Below, one piece after another: positions 17,568 through 25,844 of a DNA stretch of 64,000 nucleotides (positions are counted from its first letter, which is position 1; every line of letters starts with the position of its first letter). The position numbers and the translations under genes were made by a program. This stretch comes from JANQEU01 sp965242805 (GTDB lineage: Bacteria > Bacteroidota > Bacteroidia > Cytophagales > Cyclobacteriaceae), in NCBI GenBank assembly GCA_965242805.1, contig CBDETD010000002.1:4774001-4838000 (forward strand), read 5' to 3'. Below the pieces are notes generated by a model. It made no database searches. It saw only the letters and a list, made by a program, of their open reading frames with translations, and had not been told where the DNA came from.

Positions 17568-18777
17568 ATCTGAACTAGAGGAAATTGCAAAAGGGACAGC
17601 TCTCTATCCGAAAGAATCACCTTTAAGAACCAGGGAGGGCAGAAAGACTTTACAAATCTCGGTTCCAATCGAAACTTCCCTCCAGGAAAACCGAGTTTCA
17701 TTAAAGCCCGAGTCAGTCAGCCTTCTGGTTAATAATGGGCATGAGATACTTGTTGAGACCGGTGCAGGCAATTCAGCCAATTTCAAAGACAATGAATACA
17801 GTGAAGCCGGAGCTAGGATCATATACAACCGAAATGAAGTATTCCAGACCGATATTGTTTTGAAGGTGGAGCCACCAACAAAATATGAACTTGAAATGAT
17901 GAAACCAGGTATTACCCTGATTTCTGCCTTCCAGCCGGGTACTCAAAACATTGATTTTCTGGAGAATTTGGCCAAGAAAAGGATTACTGCAATAGGATAT
18001 GAATTTATAGAAGATAAGGTTGGAGGTTTACCTTTGGTTCGGGCAATGAGTGAAATCGCGGGTAGTTCTATTATGCTGATAGCAGCGGAATATCTAAGTA
18101 AAACCAACGAGGGGCAGGGCATCGTACTGGGGGGTGTGACCGGGGTACCTCCAACGAAAGTGATTATCCTTGGAGCTGGGACAGTCGCGGAATTTGCAGC
18201 AAGAGCAGCACTGGGGTTGGGTGCGGACATTAGCATTTTTGATGATCAGATCTATAAATTAAGGCGGCTTAAGCATGCTATTGGACATCAGGTGCATACT
18301 TCCACAATCGACAATGGAGCGTTGGAAAAAGCAATAGCTACTGCGGATGTGGTTATTGGAGCAGTCAGAGCAGAGAAAGGCCGAAACAAGATCATTGTAA
18401 CAGAGGAAATGGTCTCCCAAATGAAACCCGGTTCCGTGATCATTGATGTGAGCATTGACCAGGGTGGCTGTATAGAGACTTCTCGTCAAACAAACCTAAA
18501 TGATCCTGTATTCGCAGTCTATGACGTTATTCATTATTGCGTGCCCAATATTGCCTCCAGGGTCGCGAAGACAGCAACTATAGCCATATCGAATATTTTT
18601 GCTCCAATCCTGCTTCAAATTGCAGATTCGGGGGGGATTGACGATATGATCTATCAGCATAAATGGTTCATGAAGGGGGTTTATGCGTACAAGGGATCGT
18701 TGACCAACCTTTATCTCGCCAGGAAATATAACCTTGGATACAAAGACCTAAGCCTTCTGATGGCTGCCAGAATTTAG
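17551..18777 (+). CDS. ald: Alanine dehydrogenase
   Basis: A 408-residue member of the alanine dehydrogenase/transhydrogenase family. The N-terminal domain holds the substrate-binding VSLKPESVSLLVNNGHEILVE region and LKVEPPT; the Rossmann domain starts at KVIILGAGTVAEFAARAALGLGADISIFD. SVIIDVSIDQGG and VPNIASRVAKTATIAISN are diagnostic later segments. It catalyses reversible NAD-dependent deamination of L-alanine to pyruvate. Compared with the usual 370 residues there is an N-terminal extension of about 30 residues, common in Bacteroidota. The stop TAG overlaps the convergent valS stop. Confidence 0.9.
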   Translation: MSESIRSELEEIAKGTALYPKESPLRTREGRKTLQISVPIETSLQENRVSLKPESVSLLVNNGHEILVETGAGNSANFKDNEYSEAGARIIYNRNEVFQTDIVLKVEPPTKYELEMMKPGITLISAFQPGTQNIDFLENLAKKRITAIGYEFIEDKVGGLPLVRAMSEIAGSSIMLIAAEYLSKTNEGQGIVLGGVTGVPPTKVIILGAGTVAEFAARAALGLGADISIFDDQIYKLRRLKHAIGHQVHTSTIDNGALEKAIATADVVIGAVRAEKGRNKIIVTEEMVSQMKPGSVIIDVSIDQGGCIETSRQTNLNDPVFAVYDVIHYCVPNIASRVAKTATIAISNIFAPILLQIADSGGIDDMIYQHKWFMKGVYAYKGSLTNLYLARKYNLGYKDLSLLMAARI

Positions 18778-21449
18778 AGTTTCATCAGACTTTCCTTCAA
18801 AGCCTTGATTTTTGCTTCGGCATCATCGCGCTTCTTTCGTTCGATTTCAACAACTTTTTCCGGAGCATTTTGAACAAATCGATCGTTCTCCAATTTCTTC
18901 AAAACACTTTTTAAGAAACCTTCGGTATACAAAAGTTCTTTTTCGAGGTTTTCTTTTTCTGTGTCAATGTCAATTCCTTCCGGTGACTCCAGGTAGTATT
19001 CTGTTGACCCTATGACAAAACTGTAGCAATGCTCAGGTTTGATATTTGAATACTCCACATCGCTGAGATTTGCCATCTTCAATAAAGAGGATTCAATGTC
19101 ATCGAAAATGTGATCCTTAGCATTGATCACCAGCTTTAAGGCCTCTTTTTGAGCGATCTTTTTGCTATTTCTTATGTTGCGTACATTGGAAATGATTTCA
19201 AACAAAATGTCACCATGTTCGAGAATGGTTTGATCGTATGAATTTGATTTGGGCCAGGAAGCAACGATGACACAATTTCCATTCTTTCTGTCCCCAAAGG
19301 CATGCCACAATTCTTCAGTGATAAATGGCATAAATGGATGCAAGATCTTTACCAGATCTTCGAATAAGGAAACCGTTTGATTATATGTTTCTTTGTCGAT
19401 GGGCTTTCTGTATTCAGGTTTTATCCATTCAAGATACCAACTACAGAAGTCATTCCATATCAACTTATAAACTGACATCAATGCATCGGAAACCCTGAAT
19501 TTTTCAAAGTGTTTTTCAAGCTCCTTAAGCGTTTTATTGAGATGGGCGGTAAACCATTTTACGGCCAACTCATTAGAGGCAGGCTGATCCATCTCCGTAG
19601 TCTCCCAGCCGTCGACCAATCTGAAGGCATTCCAGATCTTATTAGCGAAATTTCTTCCCTGTTCAACAAGTTTTTCATCGAAAAGGAGATCATTGCCAGC
19701 AGGTGAACTGAAAAGCATCCCCGTTCTTACCCCATCAGCACCGTATTGCTTTATAAGGTCGAGAGGCTCAGGAGAGTTACCCAAAGATTTAGACATTTTC
19801 CTTCTCTGCTTGTCTCGAACAATTCCGGTTAAATACACTCTTTTGAAAGGTTTCTCATCCATGTATTCGTAACCAGCGATAATCATACGTGCAACCCAGA
19901 AGAAAAGTATTTCAGGTGCAGTGACCAGAGTGTCAGTTGGATAGAAATAGTCCAATTCGGGATTTGAGCCGGGTATTATTTTCCCTGTTTCCGGATCGAA
20001 ATACTCGTCAGAGAAACCGTTGAAAACTTCAATCGGAAACAACCAGGACGAAGCCCAGGTGTCCAGAACATCTTCATCTTGCTTTAGGTCATCAATCGAA
20101 AGACTTTGGTCTCCATTTGCTTTCTTAGCAAGATCCAACGCTTCTTCCAACGTTTCGGCCACCACAAACTCACTTTCACCCTCACCATAGTAATAGGCCG
20201 GTATTCGGTGCCCCCACCACAATTGACGAGAAATGCACCAATCCCGTACATTTTCCATCCAATGATTGTATGTATTCTTAAATTTTGGAGGGTAAAGGAT
20301 CACTTCATCTTCCATGACAGCATTGTGAGCCTTCTTTGAGATGTCCTTCATCTTTATGAACCACTGAAGTGATAGTTTAGGCTCAACTACCGAATTGGTT
20401 CGTTCACTCCGCCCGATACGTGTAGTAAAATCTTCTTCACCAATGAGATAACCCCCTTTTTCAAGGTCTTTTATTATCAGATCCCGAACTTCAAATCGAT
20501 CTTTCCCTACATATGCTGGGATTTCACACTTTTCGTTGAGCGTCCCATCTAGATTGATTGTGTCAATTATTTCCAATCCATGTCGTAATCCGATATCATA
20601 ATCATTTTGGTCATGGGCAGGAGTCACCTTCAAGCATCCCGTACCAAAATCCAGTTCAACATAGTCGTCCCCTATGATCGGGATTTCTCGGTCAATGAAA
20701 GGTACAAGTGCTGTTTTTCCAATTAGATCTTTGAACCGCTTGTCTTTGGGATTAACTGCTATGGCGGTATCACCCATGATTGTCTCCGGACGCTGAGTTG
20801 CAATCACAACATGATCATCGGAACCCTTCAACTTGTACCTGATGGAATATAGTTTTGAGACCTCTCCTTCTTCATTATATATAACTTCCTCATTGGATAC
20901 AGCAGTCTGTGCCTCAACATCCCAGTTTATCATTCTAAGACCTCTATAGATGTATCCTTTTCTATATAGATCTACAAAAACACGGATCACAGCTTTATAG
21001 TACCCTTCGTTCATCGTGAATGCTGTCTTTTTCCAATCACAAGAAGCTCCAAGTTTTTTTAGTTGCTCAAGGATGATCCCTCCATATTTTTCCTTCCATT
21101 CCCATGCATACTTTAAGAATTCATCTCTTGAAAGGTCTCCCTTTTTAATCCCTTTTTCGCGAAGCATTTTCACCACTTTGGCTTCCGTAGCGATAGAGGC
21201 ATGATCAGTGCCAGGTACCCAGCAAGCCTCTTTTCCTTCCATGCGAGCTTTCCTGATCAATACATCTTGGATAGTATTATTGAGCATATGCCCCATGTGA
21301 AGAACTCCTGTGACATTGGGAGGTGGTATTATTATCGAGTATGGTTCCTTGTCGGTGTTGACATTCGCTGTGAAGAAGTCATTTTCCAACCAATGTTGAT
21401 ACCATTTATCTTCAACTTTAGTGGGATTGTATTTTGTTGATAAAGCCAT
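18774..21449 (-). CDS. valS: Valyl-tRNA synthetase
   Basis: An 891-residue class I synthetase. The HIGH motif is HMGH (residues 51-54) in PPPNVTGVLHMGHMLN, and the KMSKS loop is at residues 551-555 (RRKMSKSLGNSPEP). The editing domain with TGCLKVTPAHDQNDYDIG lies between them. The anticodon-binding helical domain has PFMPFITEELWH, and the C-terminal coiled coil (EKENLEKELLYTEGFLKSVL onward) is the tRNA arm. A -7 box lies 22 bases before the ATG. The stop overlaps the ald stop tail to tail. Confidence 0.97.
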   Translation of the reverse strand: MALSTKYNPTKVEDKWYQHWLENDFFTANVNTDKEPYSIIIPPPNVTGVLHMGHMLNNTIQDVLIRKARMEGKEACWVPGTDHASIATEAKVVKMLREKGIKKGDLSRDEFLKYAWEWKEKYGGIILEQLKKLGASCDWKKTAFTMNEGYYKAVIRVFVDLYRKGYIYRGLRMINWDVEAQTAVSNEEVIYNEEGEVSKLYSIRYKLKGSDDHVVIATQRPETIMGDTAIAVNPKDKRFKDLIGKTALVPFIDREIPIIGDDYVELDFGTGCLKVTPAHDQNDYDIGLRHGLEIIDTINLDGTLNEKCEIPAYVGKDRFEVRDLIIKDLEKGGYLIGEEDFTTRIGRSERTNSVVEPKLSLQWFIKMKDISKKAHNAVMEDEVILYPPKFKNTYNHWMENVRDWCISRQLWWGHRIPAYYYGEGESEFVVAETLEEALDLAKKANGDQSLSIDDLKQDEDVLDTWASSWLFPIEVFNGFSDEYFDPETGKIIPGSNPELDYFYPTDTLVTAPEILFFWVARMIIAGYEYMDEKPFKRVYLTGIVRDKQRRKMSKSLGNSPEPLDLIKQYGADGVRTGMLFSSPAGNDLLFDEKLVEQGRNFANKIWNAFRLVDGWETTEMDQPASNELAVKWFTAHLNKTLKELEKHFEKFRVSDALMSVYKLIWNDFCSWYLEWIKPEYRKPIDKETYNQTVSLFEDLVKILHPFMPFITEELWHAFGDRKNGNCVIVASWPKSNSYDQTILEHGDILFEIISNVRNIRNSKKIAQKEALKLVINAKDHIFDDIESSLLKMANLSDVEYSNIKPEHCYSFVIGSTEYYLESPEGIDIDTEKENLEKELLYTEGFLKSVLKKLENDRFVQNAPEKVVEIERKKRDDAEAKIKALKESLMKL

Positions 21450-21471
21450 CGGTAAAAATGAAATAAGGATG

Positions 21472-21479
21472 CAAAACTA
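21472..21479 (-). promoter_or_regulatory. Putative -7 promoter box for valS (TAGTTTTG on minus strand)
   Basis: Exact TAnnTTTG on the minus strand, 22 bases before the valS ATG. An 8-bp inverted repeat, TAGTTCAC (21478-21485) and GTGAACTA (21513-21520), begins at its upstream edge and could be an operator. Confidence 0.5.
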
Positions 21480-21520
21480 GTTCACTGATTAGACACTACA
21501 TAATGATTAAATGTGAACTA
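21478..21520. repeat. Inverted repeat TAGTTCAC / GTGAACTA in the valS-fahA divergent gap
   Basis: Perfect 8-bp arms at 21478-21485 and 21513-21520 separated by 27 bases. It lies between divergent valS and fahA, next to the valS -7 box. Possible regulator site; no regulator gene is adjacent. Confidence 0.35.
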
Positions 21521-21586
21521 TATCAATGGTGTTTACGCCGTGAAAAATATCCTATATCATTGTGTTTCGAAACCTAGCATACGATC

Positions 21587-22855
21587 ATGAACCCCAATGA
21601 TGCAGCATTATCCAGTTGGCTCGAAATTCCAAGTAATTCCGATTTTCCCATACAGAATTTACCATTCGGCATATTCAAAAAAAATACTTCCAGCCCCAGG
21701 GCTGGTGTAGCAATTGGTGACCTTGTCCTGGATCTGGCACAATTGTATGAAGCAGACTTGTTTGATGGATTGGGCATTGCCGGGAATGTCTTTGCACACG
21801 ACTCTCTCAATACATTCATTGGATTGGGAAAGGAAACCACAAGGAAGGTGAGGAATAGGGTCTCTCAATTGCTAAGATCCGAAAATGAGGAGTTAAAGAA
21901 TTCTTCTCTGGTGGATAGTGCACTCATCCCGCAAAATAAAGTGGAAATGTTGTTGCCAATTGAGGTCAGGAATTATACAGACTTTTACAGCAGTGAGCAA
22001 CATGCGTTCAATGTTGGTAGTATGTTTCGGGACCCAGACAATGCACTTCTGCCCAATTGGAAACATATACCGGTTGGTTATCATGGCCGAGCGTCAAGTA
22101 TTGTAGTTTCGGGAACCCCGATTCACAGACCGAAGGGACAAACCAAGAAACCTGATGAAACTTTCCCGAAGTTCGGCCCTACAAGGCTTTTGGATTTTGA
22201 ATTGGAAATGGCTTTTATCACTTGCAAGGAGAATGGTTTGGGGAACACCATCCAAACTTCGGAGGCAGATGATTACATATTTGGTTTTGTGCTTTTTAAC
22301 GACTGGTCGGCAAGGGACATTCAGGCATGGGAATATGTTCCCCTTGGACCTTTTTTGGCAAAGAATTTCGCTTCTTCGGTTTCTCCGTGGGTTGTGACCA
22401 TGGATGCCTTAGAAGCTTTTCGTACCAATGGTCCAAAACAAGATCCACCTGTTTTACCTTATCTCGAGTATCAGGGTAAATGCCATTTTGATATTAATCT
22501 TGAAGTGTTGATCCAACCTGAAGGAGCCCAACCTACATCTGTCACCCGTTCGAATTTCAAGCACATGTATTGGAATGTCAATCAGCAGCTGGCACATCAC
22601 GCGATCAATGGATGCAATATCCAGGTTGGGGATATCTATGCCTCTGGCACCATCAGTGGGAATGAGCCATCCTCATACGGTTCTATGCTGGAGTTGACCT
22701 GGAGAGGATCCAAACCAATTTCGCTTGAAGGTGGTTTAGAAAGAAAGTTTATTGAGGACAACGACAAAGTTATAATGAGAGGTCATGCAAGCAATGGGGA
22801 AGTACGTATTGGATTTGGAGAGGTTAGCAACATGATATTACCACCTATTAATTAG
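21587..22855 (+). CDS. fahA: Fumarylacetoacetase
   Basis: A 422-residue enzyme that hydrolyses 4-fumarylacetoacetate to fumarate and acetoacetate, the last step of tyrosine degradation. The N-terminal domain contains LPFGIFKKN and ARAGVAIGD-like spacing (SPRAGVAIGDLVLDL). The catalytic domain has YTDFYSSEQHAFNVGSMFRD with the active-site aspartate and histidine, PVGYHGRASSIVVSG, and LDFELEMAFI with metal-binding glutamates, then VLFNDWSARDIQAWEYVPLG. SGTISGNEPSSYGSMLELTW closes the active site. It pairs functionally with hppD at 6829. It ends 2 bases before the flavin reductase gene, so they share a transcript. Confidence 0.95.
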   Translation: MNPNDAALSSWLEIPSNSDFPIQNLPFGIFKKNTSSPRAGVAIGDLVLDLAQLYEADLFDGLGIAGNVFAHDSLNTFIGLGKETTRKVRNRVSQLLRSENEELKNSSLVDSALIPQNKVEMLLPIEVRNYTDFYSSEQHAFNVGSMFRDPDNALLPNWKHIPVGYHGRASSIVVSGTPIHRPKGQTKKPDETFPKFGPTRLLDFELEMAFITCKENGLGNTIQTSEADDYIFGFVLFNDWSARDIQAWEYVPLGPFLAKNFASSVSPWVVTMDALEAFRTNGPKQDPPVLPYLEYQGKCHFDINLEVLIQPEGAQPTSVTRSNFKHMYWNVNQQLAHHAINGCNIQVGDIYASGTISGNEPSSYGSMLELTWRGSKPISLEGGLERKFIEDNDKVIMRGHASNGEVRIGFGEVSNMILPPIN

Positions 22856-22857
22856 AG

Positions 22858-23745
22858 ATGGAAATAAATCCTAAAGATATACCAACCGGTGAACTACATG
22901 GATATTTGTTGGGAGCTGTCAGCCCCAGACCTATCGCATTTGCCAGTACGATAGACAAACAAGGTAATCCTAATTTGAGCCCATTTAGTTTTTTTAACGC
23001 CTTTGGTTCCAATCCACCTACATTAATTTTCTCACCTGCAAGAAGGGTGCGAGACAATACCCTGAAACATACTCTGGAGAATGTGAACGAAGTACCGGAA
23101 GTAGTGATAAACGTTGTTGATTATTCCATTGTAGAACAGATGTCACTCTCAAGTACTGAATACGCGAAAGGCATTAACGAATTTGTCAAGTCTGGTTTGA
23201 CCGAAGTAAAATCCAATCTTATTCGACCTCCAAGAGTTAAAGAATCCAAAATTTCATTCGAATGCCAGGTAAAGGAAGTCATATCATTGGGTGATGAGGG
23301 TGGAGCAGGTAATCTGATCGTGTGCCAAGTTGCCTATATTCATCTGGATGATGATATATTGGACAGTAAAAATAAAATTGATCCTCAAAAATTAGATTTA
23401 GTTGGCAGATTAGGGGGAGATTGGTATGTGAGAGTTAAGGGAAATGCTATTTTTAAAGTTCAAAAACCTAACCGTAACATGGGTATCGGAATAGATGAAA
23501 TACCTGAGAATATAAGGGATAGCGAAATACTTACTGGTAATGATCTGGGAAAACTTGGAAATGTGGAGGCACTTCCAACACGGGAGGAAGTTGATCAATT
23601 TTCAGAAGAGCCTGAAGTCAGTGCAATACTTGAGTACTTTCCCGATAATCCTGACGATCAGTTGATAGAGATCCATAAATTAGCCAAGAATTATCTTGAC
23701 CAGGGGGAGGTAGAGAAAGCATGGAAGACCCTACTTCAGTGCTAG
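22858..23745 (+). CDS. Flavin reductase-like FMN-binding split-barrel protein
   Basis: A 295-residue protein of the flavin reductase-like family. The split-barrel FMN-binding core is in residues of about 10-210: LLGAVSPRPIAFASTIDKQGNPNLSPFSFFNAFGSNPP is typical, as is VINVVDYSIVEQM. The C-terminal 80 residues form an acidic helical extension (PTREEVDQFSEEPEVSAILEYFP). The substrate is unknown. Because it follows fahA by 2 bases, a role in aromatic degradation, for example supplying reduced flavin, is possible but unproven. The next gene converges 6 bases away. Confidence 0.85.
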   Translation: MEINPKDIPTGELHGYLLGAVSPRPIAFASTIDKQGNPNLSPFSFFNAFGSNPPTLIFSPARRVRDNTLKHTLENVNEVPEVVINVVDYSIVEQMSLSSTEYAKGINEFVKSGLTEVKSNLIRPPRVKESKISFECQVKEVISLGDEGGAGNLIVCQVAYIHLDDDILDSKNKIDPQKLDLVGRLGGDWYVRVKGNAIFKVQKPNRNMGIGIDEIPENIRDSEILTGNDLGKLGNVEALPTREEVDQFSEEPEVSAILEYFPDNPDDQLIEIHKLAKNYLDQGEVEKAWKTLLQC

Positions 23746-23751
23746 TCTATT

Positions 23752-24465
23752 TTATCTCATCTTTTCAATATCATCAAGTAGTCCATTTTCCAAATAGGAT
23801 CGCAATTCTCGATCCTGTCCATCCAGTATTTCTTTCGAAAAGAATGGAGAATTCAATTGTTTGAATTCATTCTCGATTTTCACTGCCCATTGTAGTCCAG
23901 GTTCATCTTTCTCACCTACCACTAACTTAATCCTCTTTCCATAACTATGAAGCTTGTCAAAATCTTTCGCCTCGTAATGGTCCCAATAATGTGACGAGAG
24001 AAGTATAGTCTCCCGAAAATATTTAGAAGACATTTCCATATAGGTCTGCGCTGGGATACATCCATCTTTGTAGCCGATTAGTATAAATCTATTCGTGGTT
24101 AAACTGTAGTCGCTCCTGATCTTGTCAAGGAATTCTTCCAAGGCATGATGGGAGGGGTGATTGATCCATCCGTTTCTCTGTTTTTTTGGAGAAAAGGGAA
24201 TGACTAATAGTAAATCCCGATTTCCGATAGAAGTCATCATTAAATTGATGATCCTTTTTGTAGTTGGAGCATCATACTCCATACTCGAAAAAATGAGTAC
24301 AGGCGTCAGGTTTTCCGGACTTGTTTTGACCGATTCAATGACCTGATAATCGAAATTAACTCCATTTCCTCCCTGAAATGACTTGTGTGCACTGGAATTT
24401 GATTGGCCACAAGAGTAGCCAATCAAACCCATAAATGTAATAAGTGAAAATAGAAGAAGTTTCAT
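23752..24465 (-). CDS. Lipoprotein resembling an alpha/beta hydrolase without the catalytic serine
   Basis: 237 residues from the ATG at 24465; a TTG at 24483 would add six residues and overlap the upstream gene, so it is less likely. The signal peptide ends at lipobox IGYSCGQ. The fold looks like an alpha/beta hydrolase: strand RFILIGYKDGCIPAQTYMEM where the nucleophile elbow GxSxG is expected, then IKLVVGEKDEP where the acidic residue usually sits. At the elbow the serine position is occupied by lysine (GYKDG), and no histidine is seen in the usual C-terminal place. It is probably non-catalytic or uses another chemistry. It overlaps nothing with this start and lies 11 bases after the DinB-like gene. 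Confidence 0.6.
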   Translation of the reverse strand: MKLLLFSLITFMGLIGYSCGQSNSSAHKSFQGGNGVNFDYQVIESVKTSPENLTPVLIFSSMEYDAPTTKRIINLMMTSIGNRDLLLVIPFSPKKQRNGWINHPSHHALEEFLDKIRSDYSLTTNRFILIGYKDGCIPAQTYMEMSSKYFRETILLSSHYWDHYEAKDFDKLHSYGKRIKLVVGEKDEPGLQWAVKIENEFKQLNSPFFSKEILDGQDRELRSYLENGLLDDIEKMR

Positions 24466-24476
24466 GACGATCCGAT

Positions 24477-25001
24477 TTACCAACCAGCAGATCTTTGGGG
24501 CGCAATTCCCTTCAACCTGACATATGTGATATTCTTACCATATTCGCGTTGGAGGTGGTCTGTCATCGTGAGAATTGCCTGTAGTCTTGACATCTTACTT
24601 CCAAACCATTCGATTTCCTCGAAAAGCTGGTCGTTTGTTAAATTTTCAATTCCACCTCTGATGAATCTAAATGATTCCTCCAGATTCTGAATTACCTGAT
24701 CTTTATTCTTCGAGTCCACTTCCATCTGATCTTCCGGTGCATTCAAATTCACGGTAGGTCCAAACAGGTAGTTTGCCCCGGCAGTATGACCCACAAGATC
24801 ACCATAAGTGGCTAGTGGTTCAATTGGAGAAAACCCAAAATGCTCGGCAGGCATTTTCTTAGTTGTGGAAATAACCATATTGGTCATTCGATCCCAAGCT
24901 TCCAGTACATTCTTGACATTGAGTGTTTTGGGATTTGAGCTTTGAGAGAATAATGAGAATTTGAGTAACAATAATGCTACAAAGATGAATTTCGTTTTCA
25001 T
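24477..25001 (-). CDS. Exported DinB-family protein
   Basis: 174 residues with a signal peptide (MKTKFIFVALLLLKFSLFSQ). The mature part is a DinB-like four-helix bundle of the subgroup with LATYGDLVGHTAGANYLFG and ILTMTDHLQREYGKNITYVRLKGIAPQ. In close relatives the last helix carries two histidines (HxxxH before YG); here the second is replaced, giving DHLQREYG, so the metal site may be incomplete. Function is unknown. It appears to be co-transcribed with the downstream lipoprotein. A near-perfect 25-bp palindrome lies 41 bases upstream of the ATG. Confidence 0.75.
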   Translation of the reverse strand: MKTKFIFVALLLLKFSLFSQSSNPKTLNVKNVLEAWDRMTNMVISTTKKMPAEHFGFSPIEPLATYGDLVGHTAGANYLFGPTVNLNAPEDQMEVDSKNKDQVIQNLEESFRFIRGGIENLTNDQLFEEIEWFGSKMSRLQAILTMTDHLQREYGKNITYVRLKGIAPQRSAGW

Positions 25002-25041
25002 GTCCTTTTTATTTTATTCGAATGTACAAGGACAGGATGAA

Positions 25042-25066
25042 GCTTTAAAACAAGTTGTTTTAAAGC
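25042..25066. repeat. 25-bp near-perfect palindrome between LytTR regulator and DinB-like genes
   Basis: Arms GCTTTAAAAC (25042-25051) and GTTTTAAAGC (25057-25066); the inner AA/TT also pair, leaving a single central base unpaired across the dyad. No T run follows on either strand, so it does not look like a terminator. It lies 41-65 bases upstream of the DinB-like ATG, in promoter range, and could be an operator. Confidence 0.6.
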
Positions 25067-25079
25067 GTTGGAAGTGTGA

Positions 25080-25844
25080 TCAATGGTTAGAATCGTTCAG
25101 GTAGTCATCTAACCTACTTTTATAGGTTCGTCCGGAAACGAGGACTGAGCCATCTGTTAGCTCCAGCTCATATTCATTGTTATTTCTATAAATTGTTTTT
25201 ACAATGAAATTAGTGTTTACGATATATGACCTGTGAATTCTGAGGAATTTTGAGGGATTCAATTCACTTTCTACCTGATTCATACTTTGTCGCAACAAAT
25301 ATTTTCTGCTATCAGTCTTGATGGAGATGTAATTACCCTCTGATTTTAAGTAATAGACCTCATCGGCTAACACATGAATTTCACGGCCCTTTTCTTTGAT
25401 AGTGAATGTCTCCAGATAGCTGCTGTCCAATGCTTGGTATGTCTTTAGCAGCAACGCAAATTTTTCCTCAAGCTCGACTGATCTTTTCGATTTTACAACC
25501 TTCCGTACTTTATCCACCGCTTGGTTTAACCTATCAATATCAAAGGGTTTCAGAAGGTAATCCACTGCATTCTCCTCGAATGCTTTGATAGCATATTGGT
25601 CATAAGCGGTTGTGAAGATTATGTGTGCATTCTTATCAATTTTTTCCAGGACTTCAAAACCATTCATTTCCGGCATTTGTATATCAAGGAAAAGCAAATC
25701 CGGTGATTTATTCCGGATTAGATCAATAGCTTCTTTACCGTTTTTTGCTTCACCAATTATTTTCACAAATGAGTTGTTCTCAAGCAATTTTTCCAGCCTT
25801 TTTCTCGCTAGAAACTCGTCATCGATGATAATTGACGTGATCAT
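25080..25844 (-). CDS. LytTR-type response regulator
   Basis: 254 residues. The receiver domain (1-120) has D8-D9, phosphoacceptor D54 (LLFLDIQMPEMNG), the conserved T in IFTTAYDQYAIKAFEENAVDYLLKPF and the K of LLKPF. The C-terminal LytTR DNA-binding domain (about 148-250) is marked by EVYYLKSEGNYISIKT, SKFLRIHRSYIVN and LTDGSVLVSGRTYKSRL. It overlaps the histidine kinase gene by 4 bases, giving a two-gene LytS/LytR-like pair. The regulated genes are not known; the adjacent exported DinB/lipoprotein pair is a candidate. Confidence 0.93.
   Translation of the reverse strand: MITSIIIDDEFLARKRLEKLLENNSFVKIIGEAKNGKEAIDLIRNKSPDLLFLDIQMPEMNGFEVLEKIDKNAHIIFTTAYDQYAIKAFEENAVDYLLKPFDIDRLNQAVDKVRKVVKSKRSVELEEKFALLLKTYQALDSSYLETFTIKEKGREIHVLADEVYYLKSEGNYISIKTDSRKYLLRQSMNQVESELNPSKFLRIHRSYIVNTNFIVKTIYRNNNEYELELTDGSVLVSGRTYKSRLDDYLNDSNH

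Noticed and set aside
25042..25066. Palindrome as intrinsic terminator of the LytTR gene
   Set aside because: No T run on the minus strand after the hairpin, and nearly all pairs are A-T.
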